Source: Sphingomonas carotinifaciens (GTDB lineage Bacteria > Pseudomonadota > Alphaproteobacteria > Sphingomonadales > Sphingomonadaceae). From it: a stretch of 64,000 nt of DNA. Location: contig NZ_WSUT01000002.1 in the NCBI RefSeq assembly GCF_009789535.1, forward strand, positions 1-64,000, read 5' to 3'. The translations under genes and the position numbers were made by a program. The notes below the pieces were generated by a model, which was not told where the DNA came from, made no database searches, and saw nothing but the letters and a program-made list of their open reading frames with translations. Numbering within the stretch: the stretch's first letter is position 1; the number at the start of each line of letters is the position of its first letter. This document shows positions 54,413 through 63,412 of this stretch, piece after piece.

Positions 54413-55006
54413 ATGCGATCGGTCGCTTTCGCGGCCGGGCTGATCGGCCTGTGGGTATTTCCCGCCACGGCGCGCGGGCCGCAGGCTTCTTTCATGGCGC
54501 TTGCGCAGGAGATTACCCCGCCCAAGGGTTTCGCCGCGATGTGCGGAGCGCAGCCCGAACTCTGCACCAATGCCGGGTCGATCCATGCCGGGGCCGGCAT
54601 CGATGACGGCATCCTCGAAAATCTGCATGTGCTGGACCGGATCAACCGCCGGACGAACCGTGTCGTGCGGCAGGAAGCGGACACCCGCACCTATGGCCGT
54701 GCCGATCTTTGGATGCCGGCGGGAGCGCATGCCAAGCCGGTCGGCGACTGCGAAGACATCGCGATCGAAAAGCGGCAGCAGCTCATCAAGGCGGGCTTCC
54801 CTGCCGATCGACTGTTCCTTGGAGTGGTGCATGCCCGGCGCCTTGGCCTGCATGTCGTGCTTGTGGCGCGCACCTCGTCCGGCGATCTGGTTCTGGACAG
54901 CCGGGCCGATGCGATCCGGTCGTGGCGCGACGTGCCCTATACCTGGATAGGCGCGCAGTCCGGGCAGGAGCCGTTGCGCTGGTTCGGGATCGACAATCTT
55001 TCCTGA
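54413..55006 (+). CDS. Periplasmic LapG-like transglutaminase-fold cysteine protease
   Basis: A 197-residue protein; ATG 54413 begins a signal peptide (RSVAFAAGLIGLWVFPATARG), though a TTG five codons before has a better ribosome site. The catalytic Cys is in VGDCEDIAIEKRQQL near 105, His in RLGLHVVLVARTS near 142, Asp in LVLDSRADAI near 157, the BTLCP/LapG triad. LapG cleaves giant adhesins at the cell surface under c-di-GMP control. No LapD is visible, so its regulation is open; the giant surface protein at 1-4855 is a possible but untested target. Confidence 0.83.
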   Translation: MRSVAFAAGLIGLWVFPATARGPQASFMALAQEITPPKGFAAMCGAQPELCTNAGSIHAGAGIDDGILENLHVLDRINRRTNRVVRQEADTRTYGRADLWMPAGAHAKPVGDCEDIAIEKRQQLIKAGFPADRLFLGVVHARRLGLHVVLVARTSSGDLVLDSRADAIRSWRDVPYTWIGAQSGQEPLRWFGIDNLS

Positions 55007-55110
55007 CCATAAATTACGGCTCATGCCGCCGTATCTGCGGCAATGCATTGTCAACGCTATCTTAAACACGTGGGCCTAATTCTGATCCAGCAATCTTTGC
55101 TGGATTATCA

Positions 55111-56949
55111 ATGCGTAACCTTCGACCGGCTTTTGGGATACTTGGCCTCCTCCTGCTTGGCGGGTGCGGCGGTGGAAGCGGCGCCGAGGAGGACGTTGCG
55201 GCAGACCCCACCGGGGTCGTCGTGGTGCCCGCACCTGCGCCCACACCGACCCCGACACCCGCGCCTGCCGCTCCGACACCGGTCGGGCCCAACACGATGG
55301 TTCTGGGCGCGGCAACGGCATTCGGGCAGCAGGCCTGGGATTTCTCGATCTTGCAAACGGCGCGTTCGATCGGCGTCATGGCAGTGCGCGACGGTGTCGC
55401 CTGGACCGAGATCGAAAAGACGCCGGGTGTGTACCAGTTCACCTCGCCCGGGTCGAAATGGATGGAAACGGTCATCAACAACGGCTTTCCCGTGACGCTG
55501 CTGTTCGACGACACCAACCCGCTTTATGATGGCGGCAAGACGCCCCATACCGATCAGGGGCGAGCGGCCTATGCCAAGTACATCGTCGCGACGCTGGATC
55601 GCTTTCCCAAGATCAAGACGATCGAGATCGGCAACGAATACAACGCTTTCAACTTCGTCAGCGGCCCTGTGCGCGACGAAGGCTATGGCGCCAGGCAGCG
55701 TTATTATTTCGAGACGCTCAAGACGGTGTACCGCGCGGTCAAGGCATCGCACCCCGACGTGAAGATCCTGGGCGGCGCGGGGATGGCCATACCGGTGGGC
55801 TATTTCAAGCCGCTGTTCGGCATGGGTGCGCTGGATTACATGGATGGCATCGTCGTGCATCCCTATACCACCGATCCGGAGCAGCTTGCCAAGCAACTGG
55901 GCGTTCTGCGCGCAGCAATGGGTGCCGCAGCCAAGCCGATCCATGTCACCGAGTTTGCGCAGGAACTCGACAGCATACCGGACACCGCCAATTATCTGGT
56001 GAAGAGTATCGCCGTCATGGCGAGCGCGGGTGTGGCGGAAGCCGATTGGTATGCGCTTCGCCAACAGGGTGGCCCGTCCAACATCTGGTACAAGAATGTC
56101 GCTCTGGCGAGTTTTGCCGGCGATCTTCTGCCCCCAGGGCAGGCGTTCAAGGTGATGTCGCAACAGGTTCTCGCCAAAGGTGCGGGACGCCGGATCGCGG
56201 TGGACGATTTCACCTACGCCTATCAGTTCGGCCAGAACGCGATGGTGGTATGGGGCGAACCGCGTTCGCTCAGCGTGAAGGTCCCGGCGCGCTTCTACAA
56301 TGCGCAAGGGCTGGAGATCGCCGCACCTGCCGCGATCGAGCAGCGTTCGCCGATCATCATCGTCAGCGATCAGCCTCTGGCTTACGGCCAGAATGTCAGT
56401 TTCGGCGATATCAGGCTGGTTGCGGACAGCTATGACCAGTTCGATTTCACCAACTCCCTGTCCGGTGAAACCCGGTTCGAGGGGCCCTGGTCCTATTTTT
56501 CCTATGCCGTGCGCCGCCAGGCCTATGACATGGCCTATACCCAAGGCGGAGGCGAGATCAGCAGTTCCGACTGGATGCCCTATATCGGCATCGACTGGCT
56601 GCGACCGTTCAACATCAACGCCAATACGGTAGGTCCGGTGGACTATAATACCGGGGGCTCACCCGACGCATACAAGGCGGTGCTGCGCTATACGTCGCCG
56701 CATGAGGGGCGCTTCGACATTCAAGCGGTCTGGGACGTCGTGGAAACGTCGGATGACGGCATAGACCTGCAGGTTCAGGTCAACGCGCAAACCGTGTTCG
56801 CAACGACGGTTGCCCGCCACTACGACATGAACCTGAAGAACCTGTCGATCAAACAGGGGGATATCGTCTCGGTCGTTGTCGGGCCGAACAAGAATGCGAT
56901 CGGAACCGACACGACGAAATACCGGATCAAGATATACCGGACCTCGTAA
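55111..56949 (+). CDS. Clan GH-A glycoside hydrolase lipoprotein
   Basis: A 612-residue protein from ATG 55111. The lipobox is LLLGGCGGG near residue 19, followed by a Pro-rich linker (PAPAPTPTPTPAPAAPTP). A TIM-barrel domain follows with IEIGNEYNAFNF (Asn-Glu acid/base) near 175 and HVTEFAQELD (nucleophile Glu) near 278, the clan GH-A pattern (GH5/GH39-like). A C-terminal beta-sandwich follows. It is surface or periplasm anchored and probably cuts the EPS or a related glycan; exact GH family unknown. Confidence 0.8.
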   Translation: MRNLRPAFGILGLLLLGGCGGGSGAEEDVAADPTGVVVVPAPAPTPTPTPAPAAPTPVGPNTMVLGAATAFGQQAWDFSILQTARSIGVMAVRDGVAWTEIEKTPGVYQFTSPGSKWMETVINNGFPVTLLFDDTNPLYDGGKTPHTDQGRAAYAKYIVATLDRFPKIKTIEIGNEYNAFNFVSGPVRDEGYGARQRYYFETLKTVYRAVKASHPDVKILGGAGMAIPVGYFKPLFGMGALDYMDGIVVHPYTTDPEQLAKQLGVLRAAMGAAAKPIHVTEFAQELDSIPDTANYLVKSIAVMASAGVAEADWYALRQQGGPSNIWYKNVALASFAGDLLPPGQAFKVMSQQVLAKGAGRRIAVDDFTYAYQFGQNAMVVWGEPRSLSVKVPARFYNAQGLEIAAPAAIEQRSPIIIVSDQPLAYGQNVSFGDIRLVADSYDQFDFTNSLSGETRFEGPWSYFSYAVRRQAYDMAYTQGGGEISSSDWMPYIGIDWLRPFNINANTVGPVDYNTGGSPDAYKAVLRYTSPHEGRFDIQAVWDVVETSDDGIDLQVQVNAQTVFATTVARHYDMNLKNLSIKQGDIVSVVVGPNKNAIGTDTTKYRIKIYRTS

Positions 56950-57389
56950 CGGCGATGATGTCCACCGGGGAGATCGCATCAAACCCGGTGGTGCCGTTCC
57001 TGCAGGTATGGCGTCAAAAAATCGTCGCGATGATGCACGCCCACAGCGCCGCCGCAATCGGCAGTGCCAGCAGCACGCCATGCGCGCCAAAGGGATGCTG
57101 TTCAGCATCAGGGTAATTGAAAATGCGCATCCTGTCCTCTCCCAGCGTTTTCGCCTTGGATGGTTAACGTACCAATTCGGGAATGGGGTTCAAGAGGCCG
57201 CCGGTAACATATTTCAGGGTTATGACGTGGGGGAGCCGCGCGAAACGCGAATGTACGGGTGGTTCCGATCCGGACGCTTTCCGGCAACTCGTGGCGACCG
57301 AAATCACACGATCGTGATTTGATGCTTGATAATGCTTAATGAAACGTAAACAGGCATTCAGGGGATGAAGCTAGGGAGAGTTTTATAAA
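56950..57389. other. Intergenic region with a possible frameshifted micro-ORF
   Basis: About 440 bp. On the minus strand (57130 down to 57014) a frame with ribosome site GAGAGGACAGG would encode a 38-residue single-span protein if a T5 run were T4; as written it stops after seven codons. Otherwise only promoter-like AT-rich sequence near 57310-57385. Confidence 0.35.
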
Positions 57390-57980
57390 ATGTCTGGTGA
57401 AGGTTGGAAGCGGACGAAATTTCGCTCTGTAGTCCTGCGTGTGCAGGGGTCGCGCTTCCTTTCTGATCGCATGCGTCGGTTCCTGTTGAATTTCATTGGC
57501 GCAAAGATCCACCCAACGGCGACGGTTCGCCACTCATGCTGGTTGGCCTCGGCGGATGTGGTCATGGGTCGAAATGCAATGCTCAACAGCTTTGCCCGCT
57601 ATGACGGTTCGGCCCGGTTGACGATTGAAGACAATGCCCGTGTCGCCTCTGGTGTCACTTTCACCACCAGTTCTCATCCTTTTGGTGATTGGAAGCGCCG
57701 TTCCTCCCCTCTGATCATCGTGGCGCCCATCACCATCAAGGAAGGATCCTGGGTGATGGCGGATGTGACGATCAACCAGGGCGTGACGATTGCCGAAGGA
57801 TGCATGATCGGCGCGAAGGCGCTGGTGGTGGAAGATACCGAGCCGCATGGCATGTATCTGAACATGGCAAGCCCAGGTGGTGCGGTACGCGCAAGGCGCT
57901 ACAAGGACTTGCCTGTCGGAAAGGTGGACGCGCACGTCGGCAGGGTGCCGGCACCGGTACAGCTTTCGGTCGTAAACTGA
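57390..57980 (+). CDS. Hexapeptide-repeat (left-handed beta helix) acyltransferase
   Basis: A 196-residue protein. Imperfect [LIV]-G-x4 repeats (FIGAKIHPTATVRHS, LTIEDNARVASGVTF, ITIKEGSWVMADVTINQGVT, IAEGCMIGAKALVV) form the beta helix; TSSHPFGDWK carries the catalytic-type His. WcaF/NodL-like enzymes acetylate sugars with acetyl-CoA. It probably O-acetylates the EPS repeat. Confidence 0.88.
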   Translation: MSGEGWKRTKFRSVVLRVQGSRFLSDRMRRFLLNFIGAKIHPTATVRHSCWLASADVVMGRNAMLNSFARYDGSARLTIEDNARVASGVTFTTSSHPFGDWKRRSSPLIIVAPITIKEGSWVMADVTINQGVTIAEGCMIGAKALVVEDTEPHGMYLNMASPGGAVRARRYKDLPVGKVDAHVGRVPAPVQLSVVN

Positions 57981-57994
57981 TCATCATGGCCGGG

Positions 57995-58016
57995 AGGATG
58001 GCGATCCCGCCATCCT
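57995..58016 (+). terminator. Hairpin after the hexapeptide acyltransferase
   Basis: AGGATGGCG and CGCCATCCT pair over 9 bp with a 4-base loop, 15 bp after the stop codon. No long T tract. Confidence 0.5.
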
Positions 58017-58063
58017 TGCGGCTCGACGATCGTCATCATGGACCATGACAGTTAGGAAGCGTC

Positions 58064-59758
58064 ATGGATATGCCTGACGCTCTGCACCGCTTGCCCGCCC
58101 GGTTGCTCTTTTCGTTGTGCGGATCGGGTCTGTGGTTGGGGACGCTGTTCTTTGCGGCTTCGTTGACGCCGAGCCTGGTGCCGCGTGGGGCGCTGCTTCA
58201 GGGGTTGTTGTCCGGCGTTGCCTTTGCACTTGGATATGGCATCGGCGTGGCGCTCAGGGCGGGGTGGCGGTTTTTGCATTTGCCGGCATGGGACGAGAGC
58301 CGGATCGGGCGGTGGGCCAAGATCGGGGCTGCTCTCGTTTGCGTCGTGATCGCCGGCTTCTTCCTGTGGCATGCATCCGCGTGGCAGAATTCCGTCCGCC
58401 TGCCGATGGGCATGGATGCGGTGGATAGCGCGCGGCCGATGCTGGTCGGGGGCGTGGCGGCATCGATCGCGGTCGTGGCGATCCTGTTGGCGCGGGTGTT
58501 CAAGGCGATGGCACGCGGCGTCACGCACCTGCTGGACCGCGTGGTGCCGCGACGGGTATCAGCGATCGCCGGGATCGTTGTGTCGCTGATGCTGTTCTGG
58601 GCGATCGGCAACGGCGTGTTGCTGCGTGCGGGGCTTCGTGCGCTCGACTCCTCCTATCGGCAGCTCGATGCGCATGTCGAGGACGGGCTGGAACAGCCCG
58701 TGGATCCCCGCAAGACCGGCAGCGATGCCTCGCTGCTGCGCTGGGCGGATCTTGGGCGCATGGGGCGTGAGGCCATCTCGGTCGGGGCGACGGGCGCGCA
58801 GATCGCGCGCTTTACCGGGCAGCCGGCAATGGAGCCGCTGCGCATCGATGTCGGCCTGCAATCCGCCGAAACGATCGAGGCCCGCGCCGTGCTGGCCCTG
58901 GCCGAGATGCAGCGGGTCGGGGCGTTCGAGCGCTCCGTGCTGGTCGTGACGACGCCGACCGGGACGGGGTGGCTGGATCCTGCAAGCCAGATGCCGCTGG
59001 AATATCTCCACCGCGGCGACGTGGCGACGGTGGCCGTGCAATATTCCTATCTGCCGAGCTGGCTGGCACTGATGGTAGAGCCGACCTACGGCGCCGACAC
59101 CGCCCGTGCGCTGTTCCGCAAGGTCTATGACCATTGGCACCGCCTGCCGCGCGACCGCCGGCCGCGCCTGTACCTGCATGGTTTGAGCCTGGGTGCGCTC
59201 AATTCGGACCTGTCGGCCGATCTGTTCGACGTGATCGGCGATCCGCACCAGGGCGCGTTGTGGAGCGGTCCTCCCTTTCAGAGCCGGACATGGTTGCAAG
59301 CGACGCGGGAGCGTGTGCCCGGATCACCCGCCTGGTTGCCGCGGTTTCGCGACGGATCGGTGATCCGCTTCACCGGACAGGGCGACGCGGTGCAACAGGC
59401 ACCGGCACCCTGGGGGCCGATGCGGATCGTCTATCTGCAATATGCCAGCGACCCGATCACCTTTTTCGAGACGCGGTCCGCGTTTCGCCCTCCCGCCTGG
59501 TTGAGCGGGCCGCGCGGGCCGGACGTATCCGCGTCGCTGCGCTGGTATCCGCTGGTGACCTTCCTGCAACTGGGACTGGACATGGCGATCGCGACGACGC
59601 CGCCGATGGGGCACGGCCATGTCTATGCCCCTGAGGATTATGTCGATGCCTGGACCGCGGTGACCCAGCCGCAGGGATGGACACCGCCTGCACTTGCCCG
59701 GCTGAAGCGGCATCTCGCGCGACGCATCGAAATGGAGGCGTTGGCGAGCTCATCATAA
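58064..59758 (+). CDS. Membrane alpha/beta-hydrolase family protein
   Basis: A 564-residue protein with four to five N-terminal spans (LWLGTLFFAASLTPSLVPRG, ALVCVVIAGFFLWHA, GIVVSLMLFWAIGNGVLL). A C-terminal alpha/beta-hydrolase domain has the nucleophile elbow YLHGLSLGALNSD (GxSxG) near 370. TPSLVPRG and DVATVAVQYSYLPSWLAL are typical of the bacterial Abhydrolase_9/DUF2319 group. An ester hydrolase in the periplasm is likely; substrate unknown. It ends the EPS region and may not belong to it. Confidence 0.8.
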   Translation: MDMPDALHRLPARLLFSLCGSGLWLGTLFFAASLTPSLVPRGALLQGLLSGVAFALGYGIGVALRAGWRFLHLPAWDESRIGRWAKIGAALVCVVIAGFFLWHASAWQNSVRLPMGMDAVDSARPMLVGGVAASIAVVAILLARVFKAMARGVTHLLDRVVPRRVSAIAGIVVSLMLFWAIGNGVLLRAGLRALDSSYRQLDAHVEDGLEQPVDPRKTGSDASLLRWADLGRMGREAISVGATGAQIARFTGQPAMEPLRIDVGLQSAETIEARAVLALAEMQRVGAFERSVLVVTTPTGTGWLDPASQMPLEYLHRGDVATVAVQYSYLPSWLALMVEPTYGADTARALFRKVYDHWHRLPRDRRPRLYLHGLSLGALNSDLSADLFDVIGDPHQGALWSGPPFQSRTWLQATRERVPGSPAWLPRFRDGSVIRFTGQGDAVQQAPAPWGPMRIVYLQYASDPITFFETRSAFRPPAWLSGPRGPDVSASLRWYPLVTFLQLGLDMAIATTPPMGHGHVYAPEDYVDAWTAVTQPQGWTPPALARLKRHLARRIEMEALASSS

Positions 59759-59926
59759 TAGACATGTGGCATGATGGAGCGGGGCATTTGCGGCTGCTTC
59801 TGGTGCGACGTGACGCGGGCTGGGCCGATGGCAGCGACTTCAACCGGTATGGCCGGTGTTTGACAGGCAGCAAAGTCTTTACTGTAATGGTATAGACGCC
59901 GCTTATGTCGCTGGACCCTTGTAAAA

Positions 59927-60439
59927 TTGATTATATTGTTCCGTGCCGTTAAAGTGCATTGTCGATTCTATGGCACGCTGCGCGGGATAAGCGTTGATGT
60001 GGAAGCATGGAGATTCTCTTCCTATGCCTTCACCGACGCGCTGCTCGCATTCCTGATATCGTGTATGTTCATTTTCGGTAGAGTGCTTTTACCGAACGAC
60101 CTTCGGGTGCCTGAAGCAGTGCGTCATGCGGCCAGGATATTCGCCGGATCATCCTTCAGCCTGTATCTGATACATTGGCCGATCATCATCGTCATGCATC
60201 ATGCCGGTCTGCGTGCCGGAGAGGATGTGTCGATGTTTCTCGCGATCCTGACCTTGCCCGTGGCAGCAGCTTTGATCGTGGCGCCCTGTATCGAAGGTGT
60301 CGCCGTGCAGAGGTTGAAACATTGCGTGGCAATGGCGGTCGAGCGAAATACCTGTCGCCGGCCGATGATCAATCAGGTCGATCGTATCGACACGGGCAAC
60401 GACCATACCTGCGACGGAGCCGTGAAGGCAGTGTCCTGA
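59927..60439 (+). pseudogene. C-terminal remnant of an acyltransferase 3 family protein
   Basis: The ~170-codon frame starts at a TTG without a ribosome site. It matches only the last two to three membrane segments of acyltransferase 3 (O-acetyltransferase) proteins (FTDALLAFLISCMFIFGRVL, FAGSSFSLYLIHWPIIIVM); intact members have about 350 or more residues with an N-terminal catalytic His. The preceding 170 bp contain no recognisable 5' part. Probably a decayed EPS acyltransferase. Confidence 0.7.
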
Positions 60440-60530
60440 CGATCGAGTCCTTCTTGTGTCGTGCAATGCTTGCGAGGATGTTCCGTCATGATGTCGACAC
60501 GGCGCCGGACAGGCGCCGCCCGCCCGCATC

Positions 60531-60867
60531 TCAATCCTTCATCAACTCGCGAATGCGTGCGGCCAACGCATCGACGGCAAATGGCTTGGTCAGGATCTGC
60601 ATACCGGGCTCTAACTGGCCGTTGCAGATGACGGCGGTTTCCGCGTAGCCGGTGATGAACAGCGTCCGCAGGTCGGGGCATACCGCGTGGCCGGCATCGG
60701 CCATCTGGCGTCCGTTGACCCCGCCGGGCAGGCCGACATCGGTGACCAGCAGATCGATCCTGGTATCGGAGCGCAGGATCCTGAGGCCGGCGACACCATC
60801 GGTCGCCTCGATCACGCTATAGCCAAGATCGCCGAGCACGTCGGTCCTCTGCCACGCTGACCAGGGA
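60531..60867 (-). pseudogene. Decayed response-regulator receiver domain
   Basis: DVLGDLGYSVIEATDGVAGL, IDLLVTDVGLPGGVNGRQ (phospho-acceptor Asp), LFITGYAE and ILTKPFAVDALAARIREL are a receiver domain of the type at the end of sphingomonad hybrid kinases. The beginning is broken: VSVAED, the acidic pocket, lies in another frame directly upstream, so about 8-10 codons were lost out of frame. No kinase part is recognised beyond. Confidence 0.7.
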
Positions 60868-61196
60868 GCGGGGCGCGGCAAGCCATTTTGGTGCACGCAC
60901 CAGCCGTGCGAGCAGCATGGCTTGTCGTCGCTTCGCCTTCGCGGCGCTGATCGGTCTGGCGGATCCACCGGCCATATCGATTGCCGGCGTCGCCAGCCGG
61001 CGGGCGGTCGGGTAGCGGACCGCCGGCGTATCTCCGTCTGGCGGAGCCGCATCTGATGCCCGGCCCCACAAGCCATGGTCCGGCCGGGCAGCCTGTCACC
61101 GATCAACCACCCAGCAACACTTCGTAACTTGACCCCTCACGACCCACGCCCCAATCGCGCTTGCGAGTAATTAGCAATATCAGGGGTTGGGGGATT
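60868..61196. other. Region upstream of the second TonB receptor
   Basis: About 330 bp. Frames cross it on the minus strand, but none shows a recognised domain. Probably remnant sequence of the decayed regulator plus the receptor promoter. Confidence 0.4.
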
Positions 61197-63404
61197 ATGA
61201 AGACGCTCGTCGTGACGGCGATCATGCTGGCCGCGTCCGGTCATGCGATGGCGGTGGCGCAGGTCGGGGCACAGGTCGGGGCACAAGGCGGACCCGTCAC
61301 CGCGCAGCGCAGTGGCGAGGACAGCGAGGCACCCGCCAGCACCGCGCAGCGCGACATCCGCGCGACCGGACCGTCCAGCCAGTCGGGTGAAATCGTCGTC
61401 ACCGCCGCAGGCTTCGAACAGAAGATCGAGAATGCACCGGCGAGCATCAGCGTCATCCGGCGTGACGAGCTGGAAACCGAGCGGTTCAACAATCTGGCCG
61501 ATGCGTTGGTGGATGTGGAAGGTGTCGATGTAGGCGGCACCGCGGGGAAAACGGGCGGGCTGAACGTGTCGATCCGCGGCATGCCAAGCGACTATACGCT
61601 GGTGCTGCTCGACGGGCGGCGCCAGAACGCGCCGGGCAACGTGACGCCCAACGGGTTCGGGGAGACGTCGACCAGCTTTCTGCCGCCCCTGTCGGCGATC
61701 GAGCGGATCGAGGTGGTGCGCGGGCCGATGTCGACGCTGTACGGATCGGACGCGATGGGCGGCGTCATCAACGTCATCACGCGTAAGGTGGGGGATCGCT
61801 GGGTCGGCACCGCGACCGCGGACGCGACGATCCAGGGCGATGGCGATTTCGGCAACACCTATTCGGGCAACGCCTTTGCACAGGGGCCGCTGGTCCGCGA
61901 CCTGATCGGCCTGTCGGTACGCGGCAGCTATCTGCGGCGCGATGCCTCCTCGCTGAACTATACCGACGTGAACGGCAATCCGGTGGAGGTGAGCGCGCGG
62001 GGGCCGAGCCCGGTCGAGGCGGACATCTACACCCTTGGCGGGCGCCTGTCGGTGACGCCGGCGTCGAACCACGACCTGTGGCTGGAATATGACCGATCGC
62101 ACCAGCGCTACGACAATGCGGACTCGCAGCTGGGCACGGGCACGGTGCAGGGCGGTTACGGCCCCGAGATGCGCTTCGTGCGCGACCAGTATAGCGCCGC
62201 GCACAATTGGCGGGCAGGCTTTGGTACGCTGGAGACGACGGTGACGCGCAACGCGACCGAGACGTTCGGCCGTACCATCCCGCCCGGCACGCCGGGCCGC
62301 ACGCCCGGTGACGAGCGTGCGCTGCGCGCGACCAACACCATCCTGGACTCCCGCCTGATTTCGGAGGTCGGGCCGGTGATCTTTACCGCAGGCGGGCAAT
62401 ATTGGTGGGCGCGGATGACCGACGGCGTCGCGCCGCGCGACTATGCCTTCGACCAGTGGGCGGGCTTTCTGGAGGCGAGCTGGAAGATCGCGGAAACGTT
62501 CACGCTGACCGCGGGCGGGCGTTATGACGAACACACCACCTTCGGCGGCAAGTTCAGCCCGCGCGGCTATGCGGTGTGGAACGCGACGCGCGGGATCACG
62601 GTGAAGGGCGGCGTGTCGCGCGGGTTCAAGACGCCGCAATTGAACCAGATCACGCCGGGCATCGTCGGTTTCGGCGGGCAGGGCACGATCCCGCAGATCG
62701 GCAGCCCGAACCTGGGACCGGAGACGACGACATCGAGCGAACTGGGCGTGTATTTCGACACGTTCACCGGCATTTCGGGCAACGTCACCGTCTTCAACAA
62801 TGATTTCGACAACAAGATCGCGGCGGGCCCCGGTATCCCCAACTGTGCGTTCCGGCTGGCGCGCGACCGGCCGGGCTGCATCGATGTCGGCAATTTCCCG
62901 AACGTCGACCTGTTCGGCCAGCAGATCAACGTCGATCAGGCTCGGACGCGCGGCATCGAGACCGCGCTGCGCTTCGTCTTCTCGCCGCGCCTCACCCTGA
63001 CCGCGAACCATACGCTGACCGACAGCGTGCAGCGATCGGGCAGCGAGCAGGGCCAGCCGCTGATCGGTACGCCCCGCCACATGTTCAACACGCAGGTGCG
63101 GTGGAAGGCGCTGGACGACCTGTCGCTATGGGCACGCGGCCAGATCCAGTCGAGCCGCTACCGGGGCGCCAACACGGCGCAGGCGGCGCTGGGGGATTTC
63201 GACGGGTTCGAGGTGTTTCATCTGGGCGCGAACTGGGCACTGGCGCAGAACATCACGCTGAACGCGGTGCTGTACAATGTCTTCGACCGCAACTTCGTGC
63301 GCTACCTGCCGTACACCGAGCGCGGCGCCACGGTGTATGCGCAGCAATATGCGAACAACCAGGAGCCGCGTCGGGTATATGTCTCGGTGAACGTCGACTT
63401 CTGA
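61197..63404 (+). CDS. TonB-dependent siderophore-type receptor
   Basis: A 735-residue protein from ATG 61197, behind GGGGTTGGGGG. Signal peptide TLVVTAIMLAASGHAMAVA. A Gln/Gly-rich stretch precedes the TonB box-like EIVVTAAGF near 64; the plug has ISVIRRDELE, VSIRGMPSDYTLVLLDGRRQ and VVRGPMSTLYGSDAMGGVIN. A 22-strand barrel follows to VYVSVNVDF. Similar to FepA/CirA/BtuB-like ferric-siderophore receptors. No iron operator (Fur box) was recognised upstream. Confidence 0.93.
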   Translation: MKTLVVTAIMLAASGHAMAVAQVGAQVGAQGGPVTAQRSGEDSEAPASTAQRDIRATGPSSQSGEIVVTAAGFEQKIENAPASISVIRRDELETERFNNLADALVDVEGVDVGGTAGKTGGLNVSIRGMPSDYTLVLLDGRRQNAPGNVTPNGFGETSTSFLPPLSAIERIEVVRGPMSTLYGSDAMGGVINVITRKVGDRWVGTATADATIQGDGDFGNTYSGNAFAQGPLVRDLIGLSVRGSYLRRDASSLNYTDVNGNPVEVSARGPSPVEADIYTLGGRLSVTPASNHDLWLEYDRSHQRYDNADSQLGTGTVQGGYGPEMRFVRDQYSAAHNWRAGFGTLETTVTRNATETFGRTIPPGTPGRTPGDERALRATNTILDSRLISEVGPVIFTAGGQYWWARMTDGVAPRDYAFDQWAGFLEASWKIAETFTLTAGGRYDEHTTFGGKFSPRGYAVWNATRGITVKGGVSRGFKTPQLNQITPGIVGFGGQGTIPQIGSPNLGPETTTSSELGVYFDTFTGISGNVTVFNNDFDNKIAAGPGIPNCAFRLARDRPGCIDVGNFPNVDLFGQQINVDQARTRGIETALRFVFSPRLTLTANHTLTDSVQRSGSEQGQPLIGTPRHMFNTQVRWKALDDLSLWARGQIQSSRYRGANTAQAALGDFDGFEVFHLGANWALAQNITLNAVLYNVFDRNFVRYLPYTERGATVYAQQYANNQEPRRVYVSVNVDF

Positions 63405-63412
63405 CCGTCTTT

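Noticed and set aside
55108..56544. 478-codon minus-strand frame
   Set aside because: Shadow of the GH-A lipoprotein gene.
61137..63080. 647-codon minus-strand frame
   Set aside because: Antisense to the second TonB receptor, which has plug and barrel motifs in order.
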